Below, piece after piece: positions 43,636 to 53,573 of a DNA stretch of 64,000 bases. The position numbers were made by a program, and so were the translations under genes. Position 1 is the first letter of the stretch. Every line of letters begins with the position of its first letter. The notes under the pieces were generated by a model. It was not told the DNA's origin and searched no databases. It was given only the letters and a program-made list of their open reading frames with translations. This DNA is from Rhizobium sp. AC27/96 (GTDB taxonomy: Bacteria; Pseudomonadota; Alphaproteobacteria; Rhizobiales; Rhizobiaceae): the NCBI RefSeq assembly GCF_001692325.1, contig NZ_LXKN01000018.1:806001-870000 (forward strand), in the 5' to 3' direction.

Positions 43636-44409
43636 TTAAGCTTTGAAGCGGCGCTCGAGGCGGCGCGTCAGGCTGGAAATGGGATAGCAGAGGGCAAAGA
43701 ACGCCGCCATCACGACGAGATAGGCAAGCACGGTGAAATCCAGGCGACGCACTGCGGTGCTGGCGTCGGTGGCGGCATGCAGCAATTCATGAACGCCGAC
43801 CAGCGAGGCAAGCGCGCTTGCCATGGTGATCGAGGCGAACAGGTTCATCCAGGGCGGCAGCGAGCGGCGAGCGCATTGCGGCAGGATGATCCAGCGCAGT
43901 GCCTGCATCCGGGAGAAGCCGAGCCCTTTCGACGCCTCCCACTGCGTTGTCGGGATCGACTGGATAGCGCCGCGCGTGATCTCGGCGACATAGGCGCTGG
44001 CCGGAATGGCAAGTCCGATCACGGCCTTCACCCAATCGGGAAACGGCAGATAGTGGCCGAAGACAACGATCTCGAAGGGGAAAATATAGGTCGTGGCGAA
44101 GATCAGCACGAGATGCGGCGCATTGCGGAAGATCTGGACGTAGGCAACCACCGGATAACGGACGATCTTCAGCGGCGTCAGCTCGAGAATGCCGAGCGCC
44201 ACGCCGACCAATGTACCGCCTGCCATTGCGAGCAGGCTGATGAGGATATTCATCAGGAAGCCGCTGCCGAGATAGGGCAGCCATTCGATCAGCACGTGCA
44301 GCAGCGAGAGATCAGCGAGAAGCCAGACGACAGCCGCCGCGACCAGAGCGCCAAACGCCCAGGGCAACCAGTTGCTCGAAGAAGCGGGTGAGAGTTTTGC
44401 GACGCTCAT
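43636..44409 (-). CDS. Polar amino acid ABC permease
   Basis: This 257-residue permease belongs to the His/Glu/Gln/Arg/opine family (HEQRO domain). It has a first membrane segment (LPWAFGALVAAAVVWLLADL) and the EAA loop QWEASKGLGFSRMQALRWIILPQCARRSLPPWMN. It overlaps the preceding permease by four bases. With its partner it forms the pore. Confidence 0.92.
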   Translation of the reverse strand: MSVAKLSPASSSNWLPWAFGALVAAAVVWLLADLSLLHVLIEWLPYLGSGFLMNILISLLAMAGGTLVGVALGILELTPLKIVRYPVVAYVQIFRNAPHLVLIFATTYIFPFEIVVFGHYLPFPDWVKAVIGLAIPASAYVAEITRGAIQSIPTTQWEASKGLGFSRMQALRWIILPQCARRSLPPWMNLFASITMASALASLVGVHELLHAATDASTAVRRLDFTVLAYLVVMAAFFALCYPISSLTRRLERRFKA

Positions 44410-45155
44410 GTGCCGACCCCGAAGCCCGGCACGGCAAGCCGCTTCTCGACCCAGCGCCCGATCCTCGCCACGGCAAGATTGATGGCGCTGAAGAACAGCA
44501 GAATGACGATCATCAGCTCGACGACATTATCGCGCTGCGTCCAGACCATGATCGAGGCATAGGTGATCTCGCTGACCGCGATCGCATTGCCAACGGTGGT
44601 CAGCTTCACCAGATTGATCATGTTGTTGACGATCGCCGGCAGCGAAGCCCTGATGGCCAGAGGAATTGAGACAAACCGGAGGATTTGCAGGCGTGTGAAG
44701 CCGATGGCGCGGGCGGCCTCTACAGTCTGTTCCGGCACGGCCTCGATACCGGCGCGGAGCGCATCGGCATGGAGTGCGGCCACATGCAGGCCAACAACAG
44801 CAATCACCCAGAAGAACGGCGTCAAAGGATTATGCTGCGCGCCGCCGAGACCATTGGAAACAAGGGTGTTCAGCACGAGAAAGCTGAACATCAGCTGCAC
44901 CAGCGTTGGCGTATTCCGGGTCACTTCGATGAATGCTCTGACCGGCGCAGAGAGTGCCTTGCGGCCAGACGTCAGCATGGCCGCGAACAGCAGGCCGAAA
45001 ATCAGGCTGACCGGAATGAGGATCACAATCAGATAAAGCGTGGTGATGAAACCACCACGCCAGATCTGCGATTCATAGCCGCTGGCCAGGAATTCGTAAT
45101 GAAGCCCGATCTTGCCAGTCCAGTTGATGAAGGTCTGAAGAATCGAATTCCCCAT
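44406..45155 (-). CDS. Polar amino acid ABC permease
   Basis: A 249-residue permease of the same family. The family features FIEVTRNTPTLVQLMFSFLVLN and the EAA loop TVEAARAIGFTRLQILRFVSIPLAIRASLPAIVNN are both clear. It starts 29 bases after the binding protein and its stop overlaps the start of the second permease (ATGA). Confidence 0.92.
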   Translation of the reverse strand: MGNSILQTFINWTGKIGLHYEFLASGYESQIWRGGFITTLYLIVILIPVSLIFGLLFAAMLTSGRKALSAPVRAFIEVTRNTPTLVQLMFSFLVLNTLVSNGLGGAQHNPLTPFFWVIAVVGLHVAALHADALRAGIEAVPEQTVEAARAIGFTRLQILRFVSIPLAIRASLPAIVNNMINLVKLTTVGNAIAVSEITYASIMVWTQRDNVVELMIVILLFFSAINLAVARIGRWVEKRLAVPGFGVGT

Positions 45156-45184
45156 GCAATCCGCTCCTCAGGCGACCGACAAGA

Positions 45185-46021
45185 TCACTTGGCCTCGAGC
45201 TTCTTGTGTTCTTCTTCCAGAAAGGTCGTGTTGAGCAGGCGGTTCGCCTTGGCATAATCGAGCAGCTTGCCACTGGCATGCAGCTCGAGAATTGCCTTGT
45301 CGAGCGCATCGCGCGTGTCGCCATCGCCCTTGCGCAGCCAGATCACCGAATCCGAGGGAACGAGTTCGGTCGGGAACAGGATCTTATAATCCTTCCAGTC
45401 TTCCGGACGATCCTGAAGAAGGAGGCCGACAGTCGCGCCGACATGCACGGCGGCGATGCAATTGCCGCCCTGCAGCGCCAGAAGCGATTCCGGCTGGCTC
45501 GGCAGCGCCTTCACTTCGGCACCATATTGTTCGATCAGCGGCTGCGTGTAGTTCGAGCCCTGGGAAACGCAGACCGGCTTGCCCTTGAGGTCGCTCCAGT
45601 CGTTCAGGCCGCTATCCTTGCGGCCGACGGCAGCACCTCCGCTGCGGTCATAGGGTGTCGGCACGTAATCAAGGATCTTCGCGCGCTCTTCGGTATACTG
45701 CATGTTGGCGATCAGGATATCGACCTTGCCCTGCTGCAGGAACTGCACCCGGTTCGGCGGCGTCACCGTCACCGTTTCCAGCTTGACGCCGAGCTTGTCG
45801 GCGAGCGCCTTGGCGATGTCGAGATTATAGCCCTTCTGCTGCTGGCTTGCCGGATCGATATAGCCGAAAGGCGCACCCGAGAGGATGACACCGACCATCA
45901 GCGCGCCGCGACCCTTGATGCGATCGAGCGTCGCGTCAGCATGCGCGATCGTGGTAAAAAGCGCGCCGCAGGAAAGCGCAGCGGCAAAAATGGCAGCAGA
46001 TGTTCGCCTGGCAAAATTCAT
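45185..46021 (-). CDS. Polar amino acid ABC solute-binding protein (family 3)
   Basis: This 278-residue protein has a Sec signal peptide (residues 1-28, ending AHADA) and the family-3 binding-protein fold: GRGALMVGVILSGAPFGYID, GYNLDIAKALADKLGVKLETVTV and DILIANMQYTEERAKILDYV. The GVILSGAPFG ligand region and the Cys pair (CVSQGS, GGNCIAA) are its own variations. It is the first gene of the operon to which the PrpD and monooxygenase genes belong. The ligand may be an unusual amino acid or an aminopolycarboxylate; only context supports this. Confidence 0.9.
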   Translation of the reverse strand: MNFARRTSAAIFAAALSCGALFTTIAHADATLDRIKGRGALMVGVILSGAPFGYIDPASQQQKGYNLDIAKALADKLGVKLETVTVTPPNRVQFLQQGKVDILIANMQYTEERAKILDYVPTPYDRSGGAAVGRKDSGLNDWSDLKGKPVCVSQGSNYTQPLIEQYGAEVKALPSQPESLLALQGGNCIAAVHVGATVGLLLQDRPEDWKDYKILFPTELVPSDSVIWLRKGDGDTRDALDKAILELHASGKLLDYAKANRLLNTTFLEEEHKKLEAK

Positions 46022-46190
46022 GGGTGTCGGACTCCTTGTCTGCGCGGAACCTAGAGAGGGCGCGCGCGCCGCGCGAGGAATCCAATGCTATTTACTTCGG
46101 TATTGGCGCAAGGATTATCCATATAAACGATAGATTTTAACATGCTATATCTGCCGGGTAAGCCCGCCTCGCCATCGACAGCCAATGCGA

Positions 46191-47603
46191 TCATTGAAAA
46201 TCGAATACACTGAGGCCCGTTGCCATCTCGTCGAGACCGAGAGGGCGCGTCACCGGTGGTTCCGCCCTCGCCAGACAGCCCTGACGCTCGCACAGCCGAC
46301 AGGCCGGACCGATCGCCACCGGTGCCGAACCGGTCACACGTCCGTAGGTGACTTCCTCGCGATGCGCAATATCGCAGCCGATGAGAAGCGCTGTGCGGCG
46401 CACCCTTTCGCCGAAATCCGCCCGAGGGCCTTCGACGCTGCGCGATATCGTCAGAAAACCCGCCCCATCGGGCATTTCCGCTGCTTCGACCAGTATCTGC
46501 CCCGGTTGGGCGAAGGCGGAGTGAATATTGAGCTTGGGACAGCCTCCACCGAAGCGGGCTTGCGGGAAGCCCTGCGCTCCTGCTTTGCGCAGGCGATGGC
46601 CGGCGCTATCGATTTCCATCAGGAAAAAGCCGATGCCCGAGGCGCCGGGACGCTGCAAGGTCGTCAGGCGCGTGGCAGCCTGCTCATAGGAAACGCCGAA
46701 ACGGGCACTGAGCCCGTCGATATCGTAATGAAGACGCTGGGCGGCTGAAAGATAGGCGCCATAGGGCATCAGCAAAGCATGCGAAGCATAGCGCGCCAGC
46801 TCGAAGCGGGCGATCCGCTTGGCTTCCGGCGTCGACAGGGCAAGAGCCTCCAGTTCAGAAGTAATCTCATCGCGCATCACAAGCAGCGAGACTTCGGTCG
46901 CGATCTCCCGAAGCTGATCGAAGGGCGACAAGCGTTCCGAAAGGAAGAGACGCATGGAATGGCGGTCGTAGCGCCGGCGCAGACCCGGCATGGCACGCAC
47001 CGGCAGCAGGCGCACGGCAATGCCATGCTCACTTTTCAGCCATGCTTTGAGGGCGCCGGCCATGTCGTCGCCTGGCGCGAGGCGGGTGTGAAAGGCTTCT
47101 GCGGCATCCTCGATACCAGCAAAGAAATTCGCCCGACCCTGCAACCGGTCATGAACCTCGTCGAGCGGCAAGCGCGGGCCGGCGACATCGGCAACACGAC
47201 CCTCACGGCCGAGAAGCTCAGCGAGATCGGACAGCCGCGCCGCCTGTTCGCGATAGGCCCGATAAAGCCGGATCATGCCATTCGCGGCATTGGGCGCGGC
47301 TTCCGCAAGCTCGATCAACTCCTGATCGGCGGGGATTTCACCGACCAGCAGCGGATCGGCAAAGATCTCGCGCAACTGCGCTGCATTGCCGCCCTGTTCA
47401 CCCTGCAGTTCATCGAGGTCGATCTTATAGACGGCCGACAGCTTCAACAGCAGCTGGACGGTCAGCGGCCGTTGGTTGCGTTCGATGAGATTGAGATAGG
47501 ACGGCGAAATCTCAAGGGCTTGCGCCATGGTCGTCTGCGTCAGACCAAGCCCCATACGAATGCGCCGAACCCGCGGGCCTGCAAAGATCTTGCGCTCAGC
47601 CAT
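46191..47603 (-). CDS. ramB: RamB/ScfR-type short-chain acyl-CoA-responsive regulator
   Basis: A 470-residue regulator. An XRE helix-turn-helix occupies residues 10-65 (LTQTTMAQALEISPSYLNLIERNQRPLT), followed by an ImmA/IrrE-like domain whose metalloprotease HExxH motif is lost (IATEVSL at 234-240) and a C-terminal ScfR-type domain with Cys435, Cys438 and Cys443. This is the architecture of RamB of Corynebacterium and of PrpR-like regulators of propionate and acetate genes. It is divergent from isocitrate lyase, as expected for control of the glyoxylate bypass. The cysteines may bind metal or sense redox; acyl-CoA response is known for the family, not shown here. Confidence 0.88.
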   Translation of the reverse strand: MAERKIFAGPRVRRIRMGLGLTQTTMAQALEISPSYLNLIERNQRPLTVQLLLKLSAVYKIDLDELQGEQGGNAAQLREIFADPLLVGEIPADQELIELAEAAPNAANGMIRLYRAYREQAARLSDLAELLGREGRVADVAGPRLPLDEVHDRLQGRANFFAGIEDAAEAFHTRLAPGDDMAGALKAWLKSEHGIAVRLLPVRAMPGLRRRYDRHSMRLFLSERLSPFDQLREIATEVSLLVMRDEITSELEALALSTPEAKRIARFELARYASHALLMPYGAYLSAAQRLHYDIDGLSARFGVSYEQAATRLTTLQRPGASGIGFFLMEIDSAGHRLRKAGAQGFPQARFGGGCPKLNIHSAFAQPGQILVEAAEMPDGAGFLTISRSVEGPRADFGERVRRTALLIGCDIAHREEVTYGRVTGSAPVAIGPACRLCERQGCLARAEPPVTRPLGLDEMATGLSVFDFQ

Positions 47604-47640
47604 CTGTCATTCCTTTTACAGGATTCGTCGAAAGTCAAAA

Positions 47641-47656
47641 TTTACAATTTTTACAA
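47641..47656. promoter_or_regulatory. Repeated TTTACAA words between regulator and isocitrate lyase
   Basis: TTTACAA occurs at 47641-47647 and again at 47650-47656 (9-base period), and a related TTTTCGTAAAT appears near 47742-47752. Read on the other strand the second copy gives AAAGTTGTAAA, similar to the AT-rich RamB box with TTGCAAA. It lies in the 207-base divergent promoter region, so it is a candidate site for the RamB-like protein. Confidence 0.45.
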
Positions 47657-47810
47657 CTTTACTAGAGATCGCTGTCAACGATAGCACATCATAACCCTTT
47701 TATCTAATAGCCTCTTTTGGTTTTTCTGGCCTTTCCGGTAAATTTTCGTAAATCTAGTCATGCATTCCACAACGATCAAACGGCGGATAGAAGAGCATCA
47801 GGAGATTGTC

Positions 47811-49100
<1,290 letters not shown>

Positions 49101-49127
49101 CACTCAATTCAACAGGAGGAGAATGAC

Positions 49128-49373
49128 ATGCCATCGATAGCACGCGTTCGCGAGAGAGCAGAGGAGCAATCTCTCACCATGAACACCGACCAGCAGGCCG
49201 TCATCCGCATGCTGGCGAATGAACTGCACCGCCTCAACCAGGCCGTCATGAATGCGGTCGAAGCCGGCGTCTCCGTCGAGCTCGTCCGCTCGTCCCGCCA
49301 CCACGGTGGCGATGGCAATTGGGGTGACCTGCTGATCCCCGTCGTTGTCACCAACGCGGCGCGGCCGGCCTGA
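49128..49373 (+). CDS. Small hypothetical protein linked to isocitrate lyase
   Basis: This 81-residue protein follows isocitrate lyase by 27 bases, with a strong AGGAGGAG ribosome site, and ends shortly before a terminator, so it is co-transcribed. Residues 15-50 look helical (TMNTDQQAVIRMLANELHRLNQAVMNAVEAG), and the rest is short and polar. I do not recognise a domain. No signal peptide or membrane segment is seen. The arrangement suggests a role tied to the glyoxylate bypass, but no function can be claimed. Confidence 0.75.
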   Translation: MPSIARVRERAEEQSLTMNTDQQAVIRMLANELHRLNQAVMNAVEAGVSVELVRSSRHHGGDGNWGDLLIPVVVTNAARPA

Positions 49374-49397
49374 CGATTGCACTCTCCAGTCAAACTT

Positions 49398-49433
49398 CGG
49401 GCCGCGCCGTCAATCGACGAGCGGCCCGCTTTT
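49398..49433 (+). terminator. Rho-independent terminator of the isocitrate lyase operon
   Basis: CGGGCCGC and GCGGCCCG form an 8-bp stem (49398-49405 and 49421-49428) with an inner GTC/GAC pairing, followed by CTTTTA. It lies 25 bases past the small gene, before the convergent asparaginase. Confidence 0.8.
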
Positions 49434-49457
49434 ATGACTTCACGACACGAAGTGAGA

Positions 49458-50420
49458 TCAGGATGGAGTGTCGCTTGAAAAATCGGAGAACGCCTGCGCG
49501 ATGACCTCGGCACCAGCGCCGGACGCGACGAGGGCTGCCAGCAGGATTCTTGCCTGCCCGGGCCGCAGCGTCGAGGAATGAACTGCGCCGGCATCGGCGA
49601 GATCATGTCCGCCGCCGCCGCCGCCATAGCTCGAAACGAGCAGTCCGTCCGGCACCCGGCTCGACACCATGACAGGCACGCCGACACCGGCACAGCGCCT
49701 GACCGCTTCGACCAGACGCGGATTGGCATTGCCCGAGCCGAGAGCGGCGAGAACGATGCCGTGGGCATCGGCTCTGAGACTGGCATCCACATGCACCGAG
49801 TCGCAACCCGGATAGATTGCCACCACATCGACGCGCACGCTGTCGAGCGCTGCGGCAAGGCGCGGGCTCGGTGGATTTTCAAGCGGGCGTGATTGCCGGA
49901 AGGCATCGGCAACATCCGAAGACTGCTTGTAGAGCCCCCATGCAGGCAACAGCCGACCGCCAAAACAGACAAGCACGCCCCGACCTGCATTCTCGGGATC
50001 GGTTGCGGCAATAGCCGCGGCCGCAAGATTGGCAGGTCCATCAGCCTTGGGGTGATCAGCGGTGAACTGCGCGCCCGTGAACAGCACGGGCTTGGTCAGT
50101 TCATGCTGCAGATGGACGAGCAGTGCCGTCTCTTCCATCGCATCCGTGCCGTGCAGAACGACGATGCCGCTCACGTCGGCATCCTGCAGCAGTTCGCCAA
50201 CCTTATCGCTGATCCGCTGCATATCCGTGAGGGTCAGGCTCGCGGAATCCTTTGCCATCAGTTCGATGGGCCGCAATGCGACCGGCATTTCGGGAAGAAG
50301 AGACAGCAGGCTCTTCCCCGACAGCGACGGCGTACTCGCGCCGTTATCGGCGCGCTCGCTCGCAATGGTTCCGCCGGTGGCGATGACTGCCACCAGCGGA
50401 TTGATCTTTCCGGCCGTCAA
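49458..50420 (-). CDS. ansA: L-asparaginase (bacterial type)
   Basis: A 320-residue class 1 asparaginase. The first catalytic-threonine motif ATGGTIAS is at 14-21 and the second, VLHGTDAMEETA, has Thr92-Asp93. The C-terminal GSGNANPRLVEAV and SSRVPDGLL motifs are also present. It hydrolyses asparagine to aspartate and ammonia. No signal peptide is visible, so it is cytoplasmic. Its start overlaps the stop of the asparagine permease gene by four bases, and aspartase lies just beyond the shared promoter region, giving an Asn to Asp to fumarate route. It differs from the unrelated thermolabile enzyme described in the R. etli ans operon. Confidence 0.92.
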   Translation of the reverse strand: MTAGKINPLVAVIATGGTIASERADNGASTPSLSGKSLLSLLPEMPVALRPIELMAKDSASLTLTDMQRISDKVGELLQDADVSGIVVLHGTDAMEETALLVHLQHELTKPVLFTGAQFTADHPKADGPANLAAAAIAATDPENAGRGVLVCFGGRLLPAWGLYKQSSDVADAFRQSRPLENPPSPRLAAALDSVRVDVVAIYPGCDSVHVDASLRADAHGIVLAALGSGNANPRLVEAVRRCAGVGVPVMVSSRVPDGLLVSSYGGGGGGHDLADAGAVHSSTLRPGQARILLAALVASGAGAEVIAQAFSDFSSDTPS

Positions 50421-51868
50421 GATTGGCCTCGCTCGGCGGCCAGCCGATGGATGCGGTCACGCAGCAGATACCAGCCGATCACCAAAGCCGGCACGATCAG
50501 GATCAGCGAGGCGATCGTCCATGTCCCGACCGGATAATCCAATGCCATCAGCACCAGCACGGCAAACAGGAACAACAGCGTCAAAAGGCCGGTATAGGGC
50601 GCGCCGAACATGCGGAAATCCGGCCGCGCCATCTCGCCGCGCTTCGACAGCTTCCAGAGCTTCAGCTGGCAGAGCACAATGACGGCCCAAGCCGAAATGA
50701 TGCCCAGGGCTGAAAGGTTCAGAGCGATCTCGAAGGCCGACGAAGGAACAACGGCATTGAGCGCCACACCGATGACGGTGACGGCGGCGGTAACGGCAAT
50801 GCCGCCATAGGGCACGCCGGCCTTGTTCATCTTCGCAAGCGCTGCCGGCGCCGAGCCGGACACTGCCATCGAGTGCAGGATGCGGCCGGTGGAATAGAGA
50901 CCGGCATTCAGCGAGGACAGCACGGCGGTCAGCACCACAAGGTTCATGATGATGTCTGCCCCCTCGATGCCGACGGCGCCGAAGAAGGTGACGAAGGGGC
51001 TCTCACCGGACTTGTAGGCGGTGTAGGGCAGAAGCAGGGACAAAAGCAGGACGGAGCCGACATAGAAGATCAGCAGACGGGCAACCACCGTGCGGATCGC
51101 GCGCGGCATGACCTTGCGCGGGTCCTCGGTCTCGCCTGCCGTCGTGCCGATCAGCTCGATCGACGCATAGGCAAAGACCACGCCCTGTATGATGACGAAG
51201 GCCGGCAGGATGCCATTGGGGAAAAAGCCGCCGCTATCGCTGATGATGCTGAAACCAGCCGAATGACCTGCAACCGGCGTGCCGGAGACGACGAAATAGA
51301 TGCCGATGACCAGGAAGCTGACAAGCGCCAGCACCTTGACCAGGCTGAACCAGAATTCAAGCTCACCAAAGACCTTGACCGACAGAAGATTCATGCCGAG
51401 TACGATCACCAAAGCAATCAGCGCGAAGACCCACTGGTCGATGCCCGCAAGCCACGGAACATAGTGCTTGAAGAAATTCATGTAGAGCGCAACGGCCGTG
51501 ACATCGGCAACCGAGGTCATGGCCCAGTTCAGCCAATACATCCAGCCGACTGCAAAGGCCATCTTCTCGCCGTAGAACTCACGGGCATAGGAGACGAAGG
51601 AGCCGGAGCTTGGGCGGTGCATGATCAATTCGCCGAGCGCACGCAGCACCAGAAAGGCGAAGAAGCCGCAGATCGCATAAACGAAGATCAGGGCCGGGCC
51701 TGCCGCTGCGAGCCTACCGCCTGCGCCGAGGAAAAGACCGGTGCCGATAGCGCCGCCAATGGCGATCATCTGGATCTGCCGCGGCTTCAGCGCCTTGTGG
51801 TAGCCAAGATCTTCATTGGCCGGCGGCCGGCGGTCCGCCGGGATATTCTCAGTGGTTTCGACTGACAT
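50417..51868 (-). CDS. ansP: Asparagine permease (amino acid-polyamine-organocation family)
   Basis: This 483-residue protein has twelve membrane segments and the amino-acid permease signature KPRQIQMIAIGGAIGTGLFLGAG near the N-terminus, with AGETEDPRKVMPRAIRTV in the middle and the LNAGLYSTGRILHSMA stretch later. It resembles AnsP/CycA/GabP-type proton symporters. Its place before asparaginase and opposite aspartase makes asparagine the likely substrate. GGGAGGAG precedes the ATG. Repeated GACAGAT sites lie in the shared intergenic region. Confidence 0.92.
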   Translation of the reverse strand: MSVETTENIPADRRPPANEDLGYHKALKPRQIQMIAIGGAIGTGLFLGAGGRLAAAGPALIFVYAICGFFAFLVLRALGELIMHRPSSGSFVSYAREFYGEKMAFAVGWMYWLNWAMTSVADVTAVALYMNFFKHYVPWLAGIDQWVFALIALVIVLGMNLLSVKVFGELEFWFSLVKVLALVSFLVIGIYFVVSGTPVAGHSAGFSIISDSGGFFPNGILPAFVIIQGVVFAYASIELIGTTAGETEDPRKVMPRAIRTVVARLLIFYVGSVLLLSLLLPYTAYKSGESPFVTFFGAVGIEGADIIMNLVVLTAVLSSLNAGLYSTGRILHSMAVSGSAPAALAKMNKAGVPYGGIAVTAAVTVIGVALNAVVPSSAFEIALNLSALGIISAWAVIVLCQLKLWKLSKRGEMARPDFRMFGAPYTGLLTLLFLFAVLVLMALDYPVGTWTIASLILIVPALVIGWYLLRDRIHRLAAERGQS

Positions 51869-51991
51869 TGCTCCTCCCTTGAGCCGTTGTCTGTGGGCGG
51901 GTCCCGGGGTGCTCCATTCGCACCTGCCTGGATGCCTTCCGCTTCGATCGAACCAACGATCAAGACTTATGATCGGCGGCGATCCTGTAAT

Positions 51992-52005
51992 GCTGTATGA
52001 CAGAT
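51992..52005. promoter_or_regulatory. Operator-like site near the asparagine permease
   Basis: GCTGTATGACAGAT lies about 124 bases upstream of ansP. The same word recurs, inverted, as ATCTGTCTTACAGC at 52095-52108 near the aspartase gene. An imperfect partner ATCCTGT lies just to its left (51982-51988), giving a loose inverted repeat. Probably bound by the GntR regulator at 53545-54258; inference. Confidence 0.55.
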
Positions 52006-52094
52006 TTTTTCCTCATAGTAATAGAAAGGCCGCCATGTCAAGTCGGCCATGACCTTATTGACGCGCTTGGGCGCAGCGGATAACAGATTCACAA

Positions 52095-52117
52095 ATCTGT
52101 CTTACAGCTTGACAGAT
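52095..52117. promoter_or_regulatory. Inverted repeat operator before aspartase
   Basis: ATCTGTC (52095-52101), nine bases, then GACAGAT (52111-52117): a perfect inverted repeat ending 28 bases before the aspartase start. It contains a reverse copy of the GCTGTAnGACAGAT word found near ansP, and an overlapping ACAGATT/AATCTGT repeat lies to its left (52084-52100). A good candidate for GntR control of both divergent units. Confidence 0.65.
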
Positions 52118-52145
52118 ATGACGAGCCGGACCTTAGGAGGATAAT

Positions 52146-53573
52146 GTGGTCGCGACGCGAAGTGAGTATGATCTGCTGGGCACGAAGGATATTCCGGCCG
52201 AGGTTTATTGGGGGGTGCACACCGCACGCGCCGTGGAAAACTTCCAGGTAACGGGCACGCCGATCGGGCGCTACACGCATCTGATCCGCGGCCTTACCTT
52301 CGTCAAGGAAGCCGCCGCCCTTGCCAACCATGAGCTTGGCCTGCTCGACACGCAAAAGCTCGACGCCATCGTGCGGGCCTGCCGTGAAATTCGCGCCGGC
52401 GAGCTTCACGAGCAATTCGTCGTCGATGTCATCCAGGGTGGTGCCGGCACCTCGACCAACATGAACGCCAACGAGGTCATCGCCAATCGGGCGCTTGAGC
52501 TGCTCGGCTACAGCAAGGGCGACTATGCCCATCTGCACCCGAACGACCACGTCAATCTCAGCCAGTCCACCAATGACGCCTATCCGACAGCCGTCAACGT
52601 CGCGCTGATCGAAGCGATCGACGGGCTGGCCTCGGCAATGGAAATCCTGCAGGAGGCTTTCGCGCGTAAAGCCAGGGAATTCGATAGCACTCTGAAGGTC
52701 GGGCGCACGCAGCTACAGGACGCCGTGCCGATGACCCTCGGCCAGGAATTTCGGACCTTTGCCGTGATGCTCGGCGAAGACCGGTTGCGCCTCATCGAAT
52801 CCACAGCTCTGCTGCATGAAATCAACCTCGGGGCGACCGCTATCGGCACCGGCCTCAATGCGCCGGTCGGCTATGCGGCACTTGCCTGCAGCCATCTTGC
52901 CCGCCTGACCGGCCGGCCGCTGGTGACGGCCAGCGACCTGATCGAAGCCACGCAGGATCCCGGCGCCTTCGTGCATCTCTCCGGCGTGCTGAAGCGTGTC
53001 GCGGTCAAATTGTCGAAGACCTGCAACGACTTGCGCCTGCTGTCTTCCGGCCCCCGCGCTGGCATCGGTGAAATCAACCTGCCGGCGATGCAGGCCGGAT
53101 CGAGCATCATGCCGGGCAAGGTCAATCCGGTGATCCCGGAAATGGTCAACCAGGTCGCCTTCTCGGTGATCGGCAACGACATCACCGTGACCATGGCCGC
53201 AGAAGCAGGACAGCTGCAGCTCAACGCGTTCGAACCGATCATCGTGCGCTCACTGTCGGAAAGCATCACGCATTTGACGGCGGCCTGCCATATCCTTGCC
53301 GAACGTTGCGTCGACGGCATCACCGCCAACCCGGCCATCATGGCGCAGCGCCTGCAGGAATCGATCGGCCTTGCGACCGCGCTCAACCCGCTCATCGGCT
53401 ATCAGGCGGCGACACAGGTCGCTCGCGAGGCGTTGGCAACCGGGCGCACCGTGCCCGAAATCGTGCTGGATCATGGACACCTGACCGCAGAGCAGCTTTT
53501 CGAAGCGCTCCGGCCAGAGCGGCTCGCCAACCTGCCCGCAGCCATCAACGGTGCGGCGGATCCTCACCTATAA
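52146..53573 (+). CDS. aspA: Aspartate ammonia-lyase
   Basis: A 475-residue member of the aspartase/fumarase superfamily. The SS-loop signature GSSIMPGKVNP is at 318-328; TSTNMNANEVIANRA (102-116) and HPNDHVNLSQSTND (131-144) are the other conserved regions, and residues such as TEQ-like GRTQLQDA (186-193) are intact. It converts aspartate to fumarate and ammonia. The start is a GTG at 52146 with TTAGGAGGAT just before it; the overlapping ATG is out of frame. It is divergent from the permease-asparaginase pair, and its last 29 bases overlap the convergent GntR gene. Confidence 0.95.
   Translation: MVATRSEYDLLGTKDIPAEVYWGVHTARAVENFQVTGTPIGRYTHLIRGLTFVKEAAALANHELGLLDTQKLDAIVRACREIRAGELHEQFVVDVIQGGAGTSTNMNANEVIANRALELLGYSKGDYAHLHPNDHVNLSQSTNDAYPTAVNVALIEAIDGLASAMEILQEAFARKAREFDSTLKVGRTQLQDAVPMTLGQEFRTFAVMLGEDRLRLIESTALLHEINLGATAIGTGLNAPVGYAALACSHLARLTGRPLVTASDLIEATQDPGAFVHLSGVLKRVAVKLSKTCNDLRLLSSGPRAGIGEINLPAMQAGSSIMPGKVNPVIPEMVNQVAFSVIGNDITVTMAAEAGQLQLNAFEPIIVRSLSESITHLTAACHILAERCVDGITANPAIMAQRLQESIGLATALNPLIGYQAATQVAREALATGRTVPEIVLDHGHLTAEQLFEALRPERLANLPAAINGAADPHL

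Noticed and set aside
46191..47603. Toxin-antitoxin or phage repressor (XRE + ImmA/IrrE)
   Set aside because: Length, C-terminal cysteine domain and divergence from isocitrate lyase fit the RamB/ScfR metabolic regulators, and the protease motif is lost.
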